Shown piece after piece: positions 7,624 to 15,802 of a stretch of 50,345 bases of DNA. The notes below the pieces were generated by a model, which was not told the origin of the DNA, did no database searches, and saw only the letters and a list, made by a program, of their open reading frames with translations. Source of the DNA: an uncultured Lachnospiraceae bacterium (GTDB lineage: Bacteria > Bacillota > Clostridia > Lachnospirales > Lachnospiraceae). Position numbers and translations under genes: made by a program. Location of the stretch: positions 1 to 50,345 of the forward strand of contig CACYXH010000068.1 in the NCBI GenBank assembly GCA_902778245.1, read 5' to 3'. How positions within the stretch are numbered: the stretch's first letter is position 1; each line of letters begins with the position of its first letter.

Positions 7624-8600
7624 CACTGGTCTCCCCCTTTCTGTACAACGGACGGTTCCGCGTCCCGGTCAGTGGTAAAATCCGCCACCGGACTCATCTG
7701 GCCAACACTCTCACCCGCCACGAAATCTCCGTACAGTTCGTTGTAATCCTTAATAAATTTCCGGTTCAGCAGATGCAGCGGAATATGTTCCGGGCATACC
7801 CTGGAACATTCGCCGCAGTCTGTGCAGCGGCCTGCCACGTGGTAAGCGCGGATAATGTGGAACATATTTTCCTCAAAGCTATCCGCCGCCGCCTTATTCA
7901 AAACGCCGGATTTCGGATTGTCAAATACACATTTCTCGCAGGAGCAGGCCGGACATACATTGCGGCAGGCATTGCACCGGATACATCTGGAAAGCTCGCC
8001 TCTCCAGAATTCGAACCGTTCCTGCGCGCTCATCTGTTCCAGCTTCTCCACCATATCAAATCGGTCGCAGTCATCTACCACTTCGCCGTCCGCTCCGATG
8101 AGTTCATCGAAGACCACATGCTTTTTGCTCTTGCAGTTTCTGCACCGCTCCGCATAAACCTCCATAGCCGGGACGGATTCCTCGCCGTAGATCGTGTCGA
8201 TCTTCAGGGATCCCATCTCGCTGCGGATACCGGTGATCCCGTCAATGCCGCGCTGTCTCAGCGCATCCACACTGACCTTGCCATAGCACTCGATCCCGAT
8301 CACATATACATTTTCTCTGTGGATCCGGTGTTCCGTGCAGAGCTGATTGAAGCTGTAAGTGTCGCAGGGTTTTAAAAATACCGCAACCTTTCCCTCTTTT
8401 GCGCTCTCGGCAATAAGATATTTGGAGAGATTGGCTCCGCAAAATTCATTGTAAACAAAATTCTTTTCCAAATCCTCCGGATCCGTAAAAACATCCGGGG
8501 TAATATCGTAGACAAACTGCCCCGCGCGCCATCCCAGAATACGGTCAATCGTACCGTTCTTCAGAAGCTCGAGGCCGCGCCATTTCAATTCGTTTTGCAT
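7623..8600 (-). CDS. FlxC-like ferredoxin-type electron-transfer protein (FrhB/FdhB-related)
   Basis: A 325-residue iron-sulfur protein. It has an N-terminal FrhB/HydB-like region (CDTYSFNQL, CRNCKSKKHVVFDELIG) and two cubane motifs, CIRCNACRNVCPACSCEKC near residue 215 and CTDCGECSRVCPEHIP near 270. It resembles the second iron-sulfur protein of FlxABCD-HdrABC complexes. The start is placed at 8600 because GGAGG at 8608-8612 stands 7 bases upstream; the frame overlaps the end of the MvhD-like gene by 16 bases, a sign of coupled translation. It probably relays electrons between the NAD(P)H-oxidising flavoprotein and MvhD/HdrA. Assignment to FlxB rather than FlxC cannot be settled from sequence alone. 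Confidence 0.8.
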   Translation of the reverse strand: MQNELKWRGLELLKNGTIDRILGWRAGQFVYDITPDVFTDPEDLEKNFVYNEFCGANLSKYLIAESAKEGKVAVFLKPCDTYSFNQLCTEHRIHRENVYVIGIECYGKVSVDALRQRGIDGITGIRSEMGSLKIDTIYGEESVPAMEVYAERCRNCKSKKHVVFDELIGADGEVVDDCDRFDMVEKLEQMSAQERFEFWRGELSRCIRCNACRNVCPACSCEKCVFDNPKSGVLNKAAADSFEENMFHIIRAYHVAGRCTDCGECSRVCPEHIPLHLLNRKFIKDYNELYGDFVAGESVGQMSPVADFTTDRDAEPSVVQKGGDQ

Positions 8601-9028
8601 CTCAGATCCTCCAGTCTCCGGTTTGGTCCCAGTCTGGTGATATCCGCCACAAAGCCATCCATGACGCTCACAAAGCGTGCGCCTTCGGCTGCGGATACCC
8701 ACTCGACGCGGGTTCTCGCGCTCTCAACGCCGAGATAATTCAACATTGAGAACAACAGTGTCATACGTCTTCTCGTGTGATAATTGCCTGTGCTGTAATG
8801 GCAGTCCCCGGGGTGGCATCCGCAGAGGATGACTCCGTCCGCTCCCTGCTGGAAAGCACGGAGAATGAACATCGGATTCACTCTGCACGAACATGGAACG
8901 CGGATAATTTTTACCTCGGCAGGATAGCTGAGGCGGTTCGTTCCGGCCAGATCTGCTCCGGAGTAGGAACACCAGTTACAGCAGAAGGCTATGATCTTCG
9001 GTTTCCATTCCTTATCGTTCATCTGCAT
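8585..9028 (-). CDS. MvhD/FlxD-like hydrogenase iron-sulfur subunit
   Basis: A protein of 147 residues with the conserved Cys pattern of MvhD: FCCNWCSYSGADLAG, VPCSCRVNPMFILRAF, LCGCHPGDCHYSTGNY. In methanogens and in Flx systems this [2Fe-2S] protein is the docking piece that feeds electrons into HdrA. I chose the ATG at 9028 (MQMNDKEW): GGAGG lies 10 bases upstream, and the stop of hdrA overlaps the second ATG (ATGA). No hydrogenase (MvhA/MvhG) genes are nearby, so the electron source is not hydrogen but the NAD(P)H-oxidising Flx proteins downstream. Confidence 0.88.
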   Translation of the reverse strand: MQMNDKEWKPKIIAFCCNWCSYSGADLAGTNRLSYPAEVKIIRVPCSCRVNPMFILRAFQQGADGVILCGCHPGDCHYSTGNYHTRRRMTLLFSMLNYLGVESARTRVEWVSAAEGARFVSVMDGFVADITRLGPNRRLEDLRCKTN

Positions 9029-11019
9029 AATGCATCTACCTCCGCCATAATCTCCGCATTGGAGAAGCCATTCAGATCCATCGCGCCGGACGGGCAAGTC
9101 ACGGTGCAAGCGCCGCATCCCTGGCAGACTGCCGGGTTCACCTGCGCTACGCGGCGCACCTTCGTGGTGCGGTCAGGCATTCTGAATTCTTTCTCCTCAT
9201 AGGTAATCGCGCCATACGGGCACACAGTCTCACACTGGGAACATCCGTTGCACATCCACTCATCCGAGTGCGCAACGCAGGGATTTCCCACCAGATGATC
9301 TTTCGCCAGCAGGCCGATCACCTTGGAAGCTGCCGCGCCTGCCTGTGCCACGGTCTCAGGAATATCCTTCGGTCCCTGGCACATACCGGAAAGAAATACG
9401 CCTGCCGTGGGAGATTCCACCGGACGCAGCTTCGGATGCGCCTCTGTGAAGAAATCATTGGTATCCATGGATGCGGTCAGCATGGTTGCCAGCGGGCGCG
9501 CGCTCTTATTCGGCTCGATTGCTCCGGCCAGCACCACCATATCGGCATCAATGTGAAGCTGCTCATTCAGGATCAGATCGCTGGCCTGGACTTTCAGCTT
9601 GCCCCCTTCCGGCGTGACCTTGCCCACTGCTCCTTTGATGTAATGGACACCGTACTGCTCTACTGCCCTGCGGTAGAATTCATCGAAGTTCTTTCCCGGT
9701 GTACGCACATCAATATAAAAAACATAAATATCCGTGTCCGGATAATGGTCTTTTGTCAGCATGGCGTGTTTTGCGGTGTACATGCAGCAGACCTTGGAGC
9801 AGTAGGGCTTGCCCCGCATCTCTCCGCCGCTGCAGGACTCACGGCTTCCCACGCACTGTACAAATACGATCGTCTTCGGTTCTTTCCCGTCAGAGGGCCT
9901 CAGCAGATGTCCGCCGGTGGGTCCGGCAGCATTCATTAATCTCTCATACTCCAGGGAAGTTACCACATCCGGGCTCTGAGTATAAGCATATTCATCGTAT
10001 GGACTCACATCGATCATCTCAAAGCCGGTGGCCGCAACAATTGCGCCGTACTCCACCTCAATGTACTCGTCCTTTGCCTCATAGTTGATGGCTCCTGCCT
10101 CACAGATCTTCGCACAGGCGCCGCATTTTCCTTTTGTCAGTTTGATACAGTACTCCGGATCGATGGTGGCCACTTTGGGAACAGCTTGCGCAAAGGGAAT
10201 ATAGACCGCCGTGCGGTTGTTCAGACCCATGTTAAACTCGTTCGGTGCTTTGCGGGACGGACATTTCTCCGTGCAGGCTCCGCAGCCGGTACATTTCGCT
10301 TCGTCTACATAGCGGGCTTTGCGCTTAATAGTCACGTTGAAATTACCCACAAAGCCTTTTATCTGCGTCACTTCACTGTAAGAATAGATGTGGATCTTTT
10401 CATGCTGTCCCACCTCAACCATCTTCGGCGTGACGATACAGGAAGAACAGTCCAGCGTAGGGAATGTCTTATCCAGCTGGGCCATCTTACCGCCAATGGT
10501 GGGTTTCGCTTCCACGATATCCACTTCGTATCCGGCATCCGCAATGTCCAGCGCGGTCTGCATACCGGCGATACCTCCGCCGATCACCAGAGCCCGCTTC
10601 GTTACCGGCGTCATACCCGCGGTCAGCGGAGTATTCAGCGTTACCTTCGCCACTGCCGCCTGCATCAGCGCGATTGCCTTCTCCGTAGCGGTCGCCATAT
10701 CCTTATGTACCCAGGAACACTGTTCGCGGATATTGGCCACTTCCAGCATATACGGGTTTAGACCCACCGCCTGTACTGCCTTGCGGAACGTCGCCTCATG
10801 CATGCGCGGGGAACACGAACAGACTACCACTCCGGTCAGCCCATGCTCTTTGATCGCGTCTTTGATCAGTCCCTGTCCTGCCTCGGAACACATATACTGA
10901 TAATCCGCGGAGAACACAACTCCCGGCACTTTCCGGGCAGCTTCCGCCACTGCCTTCACGTCTACTGTCGCCGCAATATTACTGCCGCACCAGCAGACAA
11001 AAACGCCTATTTTCTGCAT
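9019..11019 (-). CDS. hdrA: HdrA-like flavin/iron-sulfur subunit of heterodisulfide reductase complex
   Basis: A 666-residue HdrA. The N-terminal domain starts GVFVCWCGSNIAATVDV, with a Cys cluster and SCSPRMHEATF; a thioredoxin-reductase-like FAD domain follows (VIGGGIAGMQTALDIADAG near 148). Cluster motifs are CTGCGACTEKCPSRK, CGACAKICEAGAINY, and a C-terminal ferredoxin pair CNGCSQCETVCPYG and CQGCGACTVTCPSG. HdrA flavin is the site of electron bifurcation in well-studied Hdr complexes; whether this one bifurcates is not visible in sequence. It sits between hdrC (12-base gap) and the MvhD-like gene (overlap). The order HdrB-C-A-MvhD-Flx matches bacterial Hdr-Flx loci. Sequence looks complete, with no sign of deletion. 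Confidence 0.92.
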   Translation of the reverse strand: MQKIGVFVCWCGSNIAATVDVKAVAEAARKVPGVVFSADYQYMCSEAGQGLIKDAIKEHGLTGVVVCSCSPRMHEATFRKAVQAVGLNPYMLEVANIREQCSWVHKDMATATEKAIALMQAAVAKVTLNTPLTAGMTPVTKRALVIGGGIAGMQTALDIADAGYEVDIVEAKPTIGGKMAQLDKTFPTLDCSSCIVTPKMVEVGQHEKIHIYSYSEVTQIKGFVGNFNVTIKRKARYVDEAKCTGCGACTEKCPSRKAPNEFNMGLNNRTAVYIPFAQAVPKVATIDPEYCIKLTKGKCGACAKICEAGAINYEAKDEYIEVEYGAIVAATGFEMIDVSPYDEYAYTQSPDVVTSLEYERLMNAAGPTGGHLLRPSDGKEPKTIVFVQCVGSRESCSGGEMRGKPYCSKVCCMYTAKHAMLTKDHYPDTDIYVFYIDVRTPGKNFDEFYRRAVEQYGVHYIKGAVGKVTPEGGKLKVQASDLILNEQLHIDADMVVLAGAIEPNKSARPLATMLTASMDTNDFFTEAHPKLRPVESPTAGVFLSGMCQGPKDIPETVAQAGAAASKVIGLLAKDHLVGNPCVAHSDEWMCNGCSQCETVCPYGAITYEEKEFRMPDRTTKVRRVAQVNPAVCQGCGACTVTCPSGAMDLNGFSNAEIMAEVDALCR

Positions 11020-11031
11020 AATTTCTCCTTC

Positions 11032-11427
11032 TTATTTGGTGTACTTGCGCATTGCGCTCACAATTGCCTGCTGCGGCAGTTCCGGATCCAGAAGTGCCGG
11101 TATATCATCCGGTTTCAGATGATTGCGCTCCTGCTGCCGTGTCACGCCAAGTCGGATCGCCTCCACCAGCTTCGCCGGCTCTACCTGTCTCGGACAGCGC
11201 TGGATGCACGCCATGCAGGACATACATTTGTAAATGGACGGGCTGTCCATCAGTTTCTCGATCTCACCTTTCTCCACCATCGCAACGAACTGATGCGGAT
11301 GGTATTCCATCTCATCGTAGGACGGGCAGGTGGCGGAACATTTTCCACAGCGCATACATTTTAGCGGATCAACGCCGGAGATCGACAGGATCTGTTCTTT
11401 TGTCACCGTGTAAGTCGATGCCATCAT
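11032..11427 (-). CDS. hdrC: HdrC-like dicluster ferredoxin subunit
   Basis: A 131-residue protein with two cubane motifs, CMRCGKCSATCPSYDEM near residue 22 and CMSCMACIQRCPRQVEP near 67, the HdrC pattern. In the family it carries electrons between HdrA and the catalytic HdrB. Its ATG overlaps the hdrB stop (ATGA), and GGAGGG lies in the last codons of hdrB, so HdrB and HdrC should be made in equal amounts. hdrA follows after 12 bases. Confidence 0.9.
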   Translation of the reverse strand: MMASTYTVTKEQILSISGVDPLKCMRCGKCSATCPSYDEMEYHPHQFVAMVEKGEIEKLMDSPSIYKCMSCMACIQRCPRQVEPAKLVEAIRLGVTRQQERNHLKPDDIPALLDPELPQQAIVSAMRKYTK

Positions 11428-12218
11428 TCTCCCTCCTTTACACCTAATGCCTGTGCCAGCAGCTCCGTAAAATATTTTACTTCCACTCCAGTGCCGGCCG
11501 CATGCTTTTTCAGATTGTAATAGCAGAGGGGACAGGCGGTAATGATCGTCTCTGCTCCCTGGGCGCGGGCATTCTCCAGAATTGCGGCTGCGCGTTTCTC
11601 AGGAATGCTCTTGTCCTCCAGTGTCAGATATCCGCCGCAGCACTCATTTCGCTGAGCGTAGACCACTGGCTGCGCGCCCAGCGCCGCGATCAGATCCTCC
11701 ATGATCATGGGATGTTCGGGATCGTCCATTGCCATCACACCCGAAGGACGAAGAAGCAGGCATCCATAGTACGCGCCGATCTTCTGCCCTTTCAGGGGTG
11801 CGGCCACCTTCTGTTTTATTTCATCAAATCCAATCTCGTCCCGCAGCAGTTCCAGATAGTGCAGGACTTTCGTCTCGCCATTGTACGCAATCCCATCCTC
11901 TGCCAGATAATTATTAACCCGAGTGATCACATAATCATCGGTCTGCATGTCGTGATTGACCTGCTTGATCACATTATGACAGGCGCTGCACAGAGTAACC
12001 AGTGCAGCACCATCGTCCCGTGCGGCGGCCAGCGCGCGCACGGAGGACAGTTTGATTGCTATCTCATCATGGGAGAGCGGATAGACGCCTCCGCAGCACT
12101 GCCACTGCGGGAGTTCCTCCAGTTCGATGCCCAGAGCGGCTGCAGCGTCCCTGCCGTACCGGTCCAGTTCCTGCGCCTTGTTTTTCAGCGTACAGCCTGG
12201 AAAGTAACTATACTTCAT
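11424..12218 (-). CDS. hdrB: HdrB-like catalytic subunit with two complete CCG domains
   Basis: A 264-residue protein starting MKYSYFPGC. It has two full Cys-rich CCG motifs: Cys9, then CC41-42 and CSAC near 77 (spacing 31 and 34), and a second set with C-39-CC-34-CPLC. In methanogen HdrB these motifs bind two non-cubane [4Fe-4S] clusters that cleave CoM-S-S-CoB. Bacteria lack that disulfide, so the acceptor is another disulfide or, as I propose from context, the TfrB-like subunit of fumarate reductase encoded downstream. GAGAGG lies 9 bases before the start. About 77 bases separate it from the fumarase gene. All ligand positions are present, so the clusters are expected to be functional. Confidence 0.92.
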   Translation of the reverse strand: MKYSYFPGCTLKNKAQELDRYGRDAAAALGIELEELPQWQCCGGVYPLSHDEIAIKLSSVRALAAARDDGAALVTLCSACHNVIKQVNHDMQTDDYVITRVNNYLAEDGIAYNGETKVLHYLELLRDEIGFDEIKQKVAAPLKGQKIGAYYGCLLLRPSGVMAMDDPEHPMIMEDLIAALGAQPVVYAQRNECCGGYLTLEDKSIPEKRAAAILENARAQGAETIITACPLCYYNLKKHAAGTGVEVKYFTELLAQALGVKEGE

Positions 12219-12295
12219 CGTTTTATCCTCTCATTCTCAGTTTCTATACGATTTCTTTGCCTTTCAAGCCGCGCATGGAGCGCGCCTCAAATTAT

Positions 12296-13626
12296 TTAAG
12301 CCATTTCCTCCGGATGGAATACCTTGTCGAATTCTTCCTCCGTGAGGAAACCGAGTTTCACGCACGCTTCTTTCAGGGATACGTTCTCCTCGTATGCCAG
12401 ATGCGCGGTCTTCGCGGCGTTCTCATATCCGATGTACGGGTTCAGTCCCGATCTGCCTCAATTCCCACCACACAGTTAACTGTGAAGGAAATGATGGACT
12501 CCGCCAGAAGCCTTGCAGACTGCAGGAAATTGTACGCTATCACCGGCATAAATACATTCAGTTCAAAATTACCCTGGGATGCCCCCATTCCGATGGCGGT
12601 GTCATTGCCCATTACCTGGACGGCGACCATCGTCACCTGCTCGCACTGGGTCGGATTTACCTTGCCCGGCATGATGGATGATCCCGGCTCATTCTCAGGA
12701 ATGCGGATCTCTCCAAGGCCGTCCCTCGGGCCGGAAGCCAGCCAGCGCACATCGTTGGCGATCTTCATCATATCTGCAGCCAGGGCTTTCACTGCGCCGT
12801 GAGCAAACACGATCTCATCTTTGCTGGTCAGCGCGTGGAACTTATTCTCCGCAGTCCGGAAGTCTTTTCCGGTGATCTGCGCCACCTGCTGTGCCACTTT
12901 CTCATCAAAGCCCTTAGGCGCATTCAGCCCGGTTCCTACTGCGGTGCCGCCAAGCGCCAGTTCTTTCAACGGTGCCAGAGAGAGCCGTATCAGCTCCATG
13001 TCCCGTTCCACCGAACTTCTCCATCCGCTGATCTCCTGGGAGAAGCGGATCGGAACCGCATCCTGCAGATGAGTCCTTCCGGATTTGACCACATCAGCGT
13101 TCTCCGCCTCCAGACGTTTCAGTTCGTCTACCAGACCCTGCGCTGCCGGAAGCAGTTTATCCTCCAGCACCAGTACAGCTGAAATGTGCATTGCCGTGGG
13201 GAACGTGTCGTTGGAAGACTGGCTCATATTGATATCATCATTGGGATGGCAGAGTTTTTCTCCCGCGATCTCATTGGCGCGGTTGGCAATTACCTCGTTG
13301 GCGTTCATGTTGGACTGAGTACCCGACCCTGTCTGCCATACCACCAGCGGAAAATGATCGTTCAATTTCCCTTCGATCACCTCATCACACGCCGCAGAAA
13401 TAACATCCAGTTTCCGGTCTGTCATCTTCTCTGGCTTCAACTCATGGTTTGCCAGGGCTGCCGCCTTTTTCAGGACGCCGAACGCATGTGTGATTTCCCT
13501 CGGCATTGTCTCAATTCCAACACCGATCTTAAAATTTTCGTGACTTCTCTGTGTCTGAGCTGCCCAGTACCGGTCCGCAGGTACCCGCACTTCGCCCATT
13601 GAGTCATGCTCTACACGATAATCCAT
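12296..13626 (-). pseudogene. fumC: Class II fumarase (fumC) with C-terminal deletion and frameshift
   Basis: Class II fumarase interconverts malate and fumarate and would feed the reductase downstream. The start is at 13626 ([19 protein letters not shown] upstream). Substrate and catalytic segments are intact: [31 protein letters not shown] and the SS-loop [11 protein letters not shown]. The open frame ends at 12442 right after VVGIEADRD. In another frame from about 12448 to 12296 the normal C-terminal domain resumes ([15 protein letters not shown] ... HPEEMA, stop). About 15-16 residues (IAQLLERSLMLVTA-like segment of the family) are missing at the join, which reads CGGGACTGAAC. The truncated product would keep the active site but lose the small C-terminal domain, so activity or stability is doubtful. 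It could be a real lesion or an assembly error. Confidence 0.85.
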
Positions 13627-13773
13627 TATTTCCTCCTTTTCTTCTCTCTGCATTAAGCTTTTCTCTGAGAACCTGCTGCCGTGCCGCAACCAGAGCAGGC
13701 TATCCGGAAATCTTTGTCTATTTCTTAACAATTTTAAGGTAAAAAATAGAACAGCAGAAAAAGACGTTATTCT

Positions 13774-13785
13774 ATACTATAGTAT
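13774..13785. promoter_or_regulatory. Palindrome upstream of the fumarase-Hdr-Flx-Tfr block
   Basis: ATACTATAGTAT is a perfect 12-bp palindrome about 150 bases before the fumC start. On the minus strand it overlaps possible -10 sequences (TATAGT, TATAGA), preceded by TTTACA. The placement would suit an operator for the block. The remaining bases of 13627-13890 are AT-rich without another recognisable signal; no clear Rex or CRP site is seen. Confidence 0.3.
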
Positions 13786-13890
13786 CAATGTAAAACTAAA
13801 TCTTTCACATCGCCGCAATTTGTACAAAACAACTTCTTTTCTCACTGTTTCTTAGCATAACATATCGTCACGAAATTAACAATACTAATT

Positions 13891-14924
13891 TTATACAATT
13901 TCTCCATGATGGCAGACCATCTTCAGTTCCAGTTCTGAGCCTAGAATAACCACATTCGCGTATTTCCCACACGTCAGACTTCCGTAATTCTCATAAATTC
14001 CCACCGCCTTTGCGGGATTTGCCGAGGCGCACTTTATCGCGCTCTCCAGGGGTATCCCCATCTCTTTCACCAACCTGCGGACACAATCCATCAGGTTCGT
14101 CACGGAACCAGCCAGCGTGCCGTCCGCCAGCGTCGCGTACCTGCCATTTTTAAATACCGTCTGCCCACCCAGCTCTGATTCGCCATCCGGCATACCGGTT
14201 GCCCTCATGCTGTCGCTGATCAGGATAACGCGATCATCACCAAAGATTTTAAATGTGGTACGCACCACGGCTGGATGGATATGCACGCCGTCACAGATTA
14301 ATTCCACTCTGCAGTTCTCATCATCCGCGGCCGCAGCAACCGGCCCCGGTTCCCGGTGAGTAAAGGGCGGCATGGCATTGTAAAGATGAGTGATCTGGGA
14401 AGCGCCAATTTTTAACGCCTCACAGGCCGTATCGTAGTCTGCTGTCATATGGGCAAGAGAGATCCTCGCTTTGCCGCTCAGCGCCCGGATAAAATCCATC
14501 GCCCCCTCCGTCTCAGGGGCTACTGCTACCGTGCGAAACCGATTTCCGGAAATACTCTGCAGCCGCTCAAACAGTTCTACATCCGGCTTTCTCACGTACT
14601 CTTCTTTCTGCGCTCCTTTTTTCTTTGCGCTGATAAATGGTCCTTCCATATACAGCCCGCAGAAATCCGCGCCATCCTTAAAATCATACCCGGCAGCTGC
14701 CCGGGCCACCTGAAACAGGATCTCTTCCGGCATGGTCGAAAATGAATGTCCGTCAGTCCCGGGATCACATAGCAGCCCTGCGCATGCACGGTTTTCTCCT
14801 GTCCGCCGGCAGCAAAATATTCCTCTTCTGTCACGATCCGCTCCCCTGCTATATAGAGAGTTCTTTCCGTGAACCTGCCTTCTTCTTCAAAAACTTTTCC
14901 GCCCTGTATCCGAATCTTTTCCAT
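13891..14924 (-). pseudogene. nagA: N-acetylglucosamine-6-phosphate deacetylase (nagA), internal deletion and frameshift
   Basis: NagA removes acetate from GlcNAc-6-phosphate. The first part (14924 to about 14736) reads MEKIRIQGGKVFEEEG ... VIPGLTDIHF. The frame then breaks, and the rest continues in another frame from MPEEILFQVARAAAGY to the end at 13891, with YMEGPFIS, THLYNAMPPFTHREPG, CDGVHIHP and SDSMRATGMPDGE. Between DIHF and MPEEI the family normally has about 35 residues including the HxH metal-site region (HGCxGYDxCD ... CPATMT). So roughly 100 bases are missing and the frame is shifted. nagB lies directly upstream in the same direction, giving a nagB-nagA order. A working deacetylase is unlikely as the sequence stands. 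Confidence 0.87.
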
Positions 14925-14993
14925 AACCTGTCTTCTACCGCAGTCCTCTGCCATCTCAGTTTCACGCTCGCATTCTATATTCTATGTCTGATC

Positions 14994-15740
14994 TCACTTG
15001 CCATTCGCTGTGTCCGAGCATTTCGCCAGCGCCGCCTCATCCGCCACCACGATCACATCATTGTGCAGCTGCAGGATGGATGCAGGAACAGCCGGGGTCA
15101 CCGGCCCAAAAAACGCTTCTTTCACAATGTCAGCTTTATCTTCTCCGGACACCACCACCAAAATCTTCTTTGCGCTCATGATCGTCTTGATTCCCATGGT
15201 GTACGCCTGCCTTGGAACATCCTTCTCCGTGGGAAAGAACCTCATATTTGCCTTGATGGTGCGTTCCGTCAGATTAACACAGTGCGTCTCCGTCTCGAAG
15301 GCGATCCCCGGCTCATTAAAGCCGATATGCCCGTTATGCCCAAGCCCAAGAAGCTGCAGATCCACGCCGCCCACCGACTGAATGATCTCGTTGTAATCCC
15401 GGCATGCCTTATCGCTGTCCGCCTCCATGCCATCGGGCAAGAAGGTGCGTGATTTATCGATATTAATATGGTCAAACAGATTCTCATTCATGAAGTAATA
15501 GTAGCTCTGATCATTTTCCCTGGTCAGCCCTCTGTACTCATCCAAATTTACCGTTGTCACTTCCGAAAAATCCAGGTCGCCCTTTTTGTACCACTCTACC
15601 AGCTGTCGGTATGCGCCAATGGGGGTGGAGCCGGTAGCCAGCCCCAGAACGCAGCCCGGTTTCATGATCACCTGGGCGGAAATAATGTTTGCTGCCTTTC
15701 TGCTCATGTCATTGTAATCTTTTGCTCTGTAAATCTTCAT
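14994..15740 (-). CDS. nagB: Glucosamine-6-phosphate deaminase
   Basis: A 248-residue NagB that converts glucosamine-6-phosphate to fructose-6-phosphate and ammonia. Signatures: LGLATGSTPIGAYRQL (phosphate loop), VNLDEYRGL, and the catalytic segment GLGHNGHIGFNEPG with the Asp/Glu/His triad. It starts 62 bases after the phosphohexomutase gene, with AGGAGGAGG upstream, and is followed by nagA. The three genes together form an amino-sugar catabolic or recycling unit. Length and motifs are normal, so this gene escaped the damage seen in nagA. No substrate allosteric information can be read from the sequence. Confidence 0.95.
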   Translation of the reverse strand: MKIYRAKDYNDMSRKAANIISAQVIMKPGCVLGLATGSTPIGAYRQLVEWYKKGDLDFSEVTTVNLDEYRGLTRENDQSYYYFMNENLFDHINIDKSRTFLPDGMEADSDKACRDYNEIIQSVGGVDLQLLGLGHNGHIGFNEPGIAFETETHCVNLTERTIKANMRFFPTEKDVPRQAYTMGIKTIMSAKKILVVVSGEDKADIVKEAFFGPVTPAVPASILQLHNDVIVVADEAALAKCSDTANGK

Positions 15741-15802
15741 CAGGCCGAGCCTCCTCCTATACTCATTTATACCTCATCTTAACCCTTTGTTTTTTCTTAA
15801 TA

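Noticed and set aside
5863..8600. Anaerobic sulfite reductase (asrABC)
   Set aside because: The N-terminal and flavoprotein parts resemble AsrA and AsrB, but no siroheme subunit AsrC is present and the neighbours are Hdr and fumarate reductase genes, which fits Flx better.
8585..12218. Hydrogenase-linked Hdr complex (Mvh type) or methanogen DNA
   Set aside because: MvhD is present but no MvhA/MvhG; the surrounding genes, ribosome sites and IS elements are bacterial (Clostridia).
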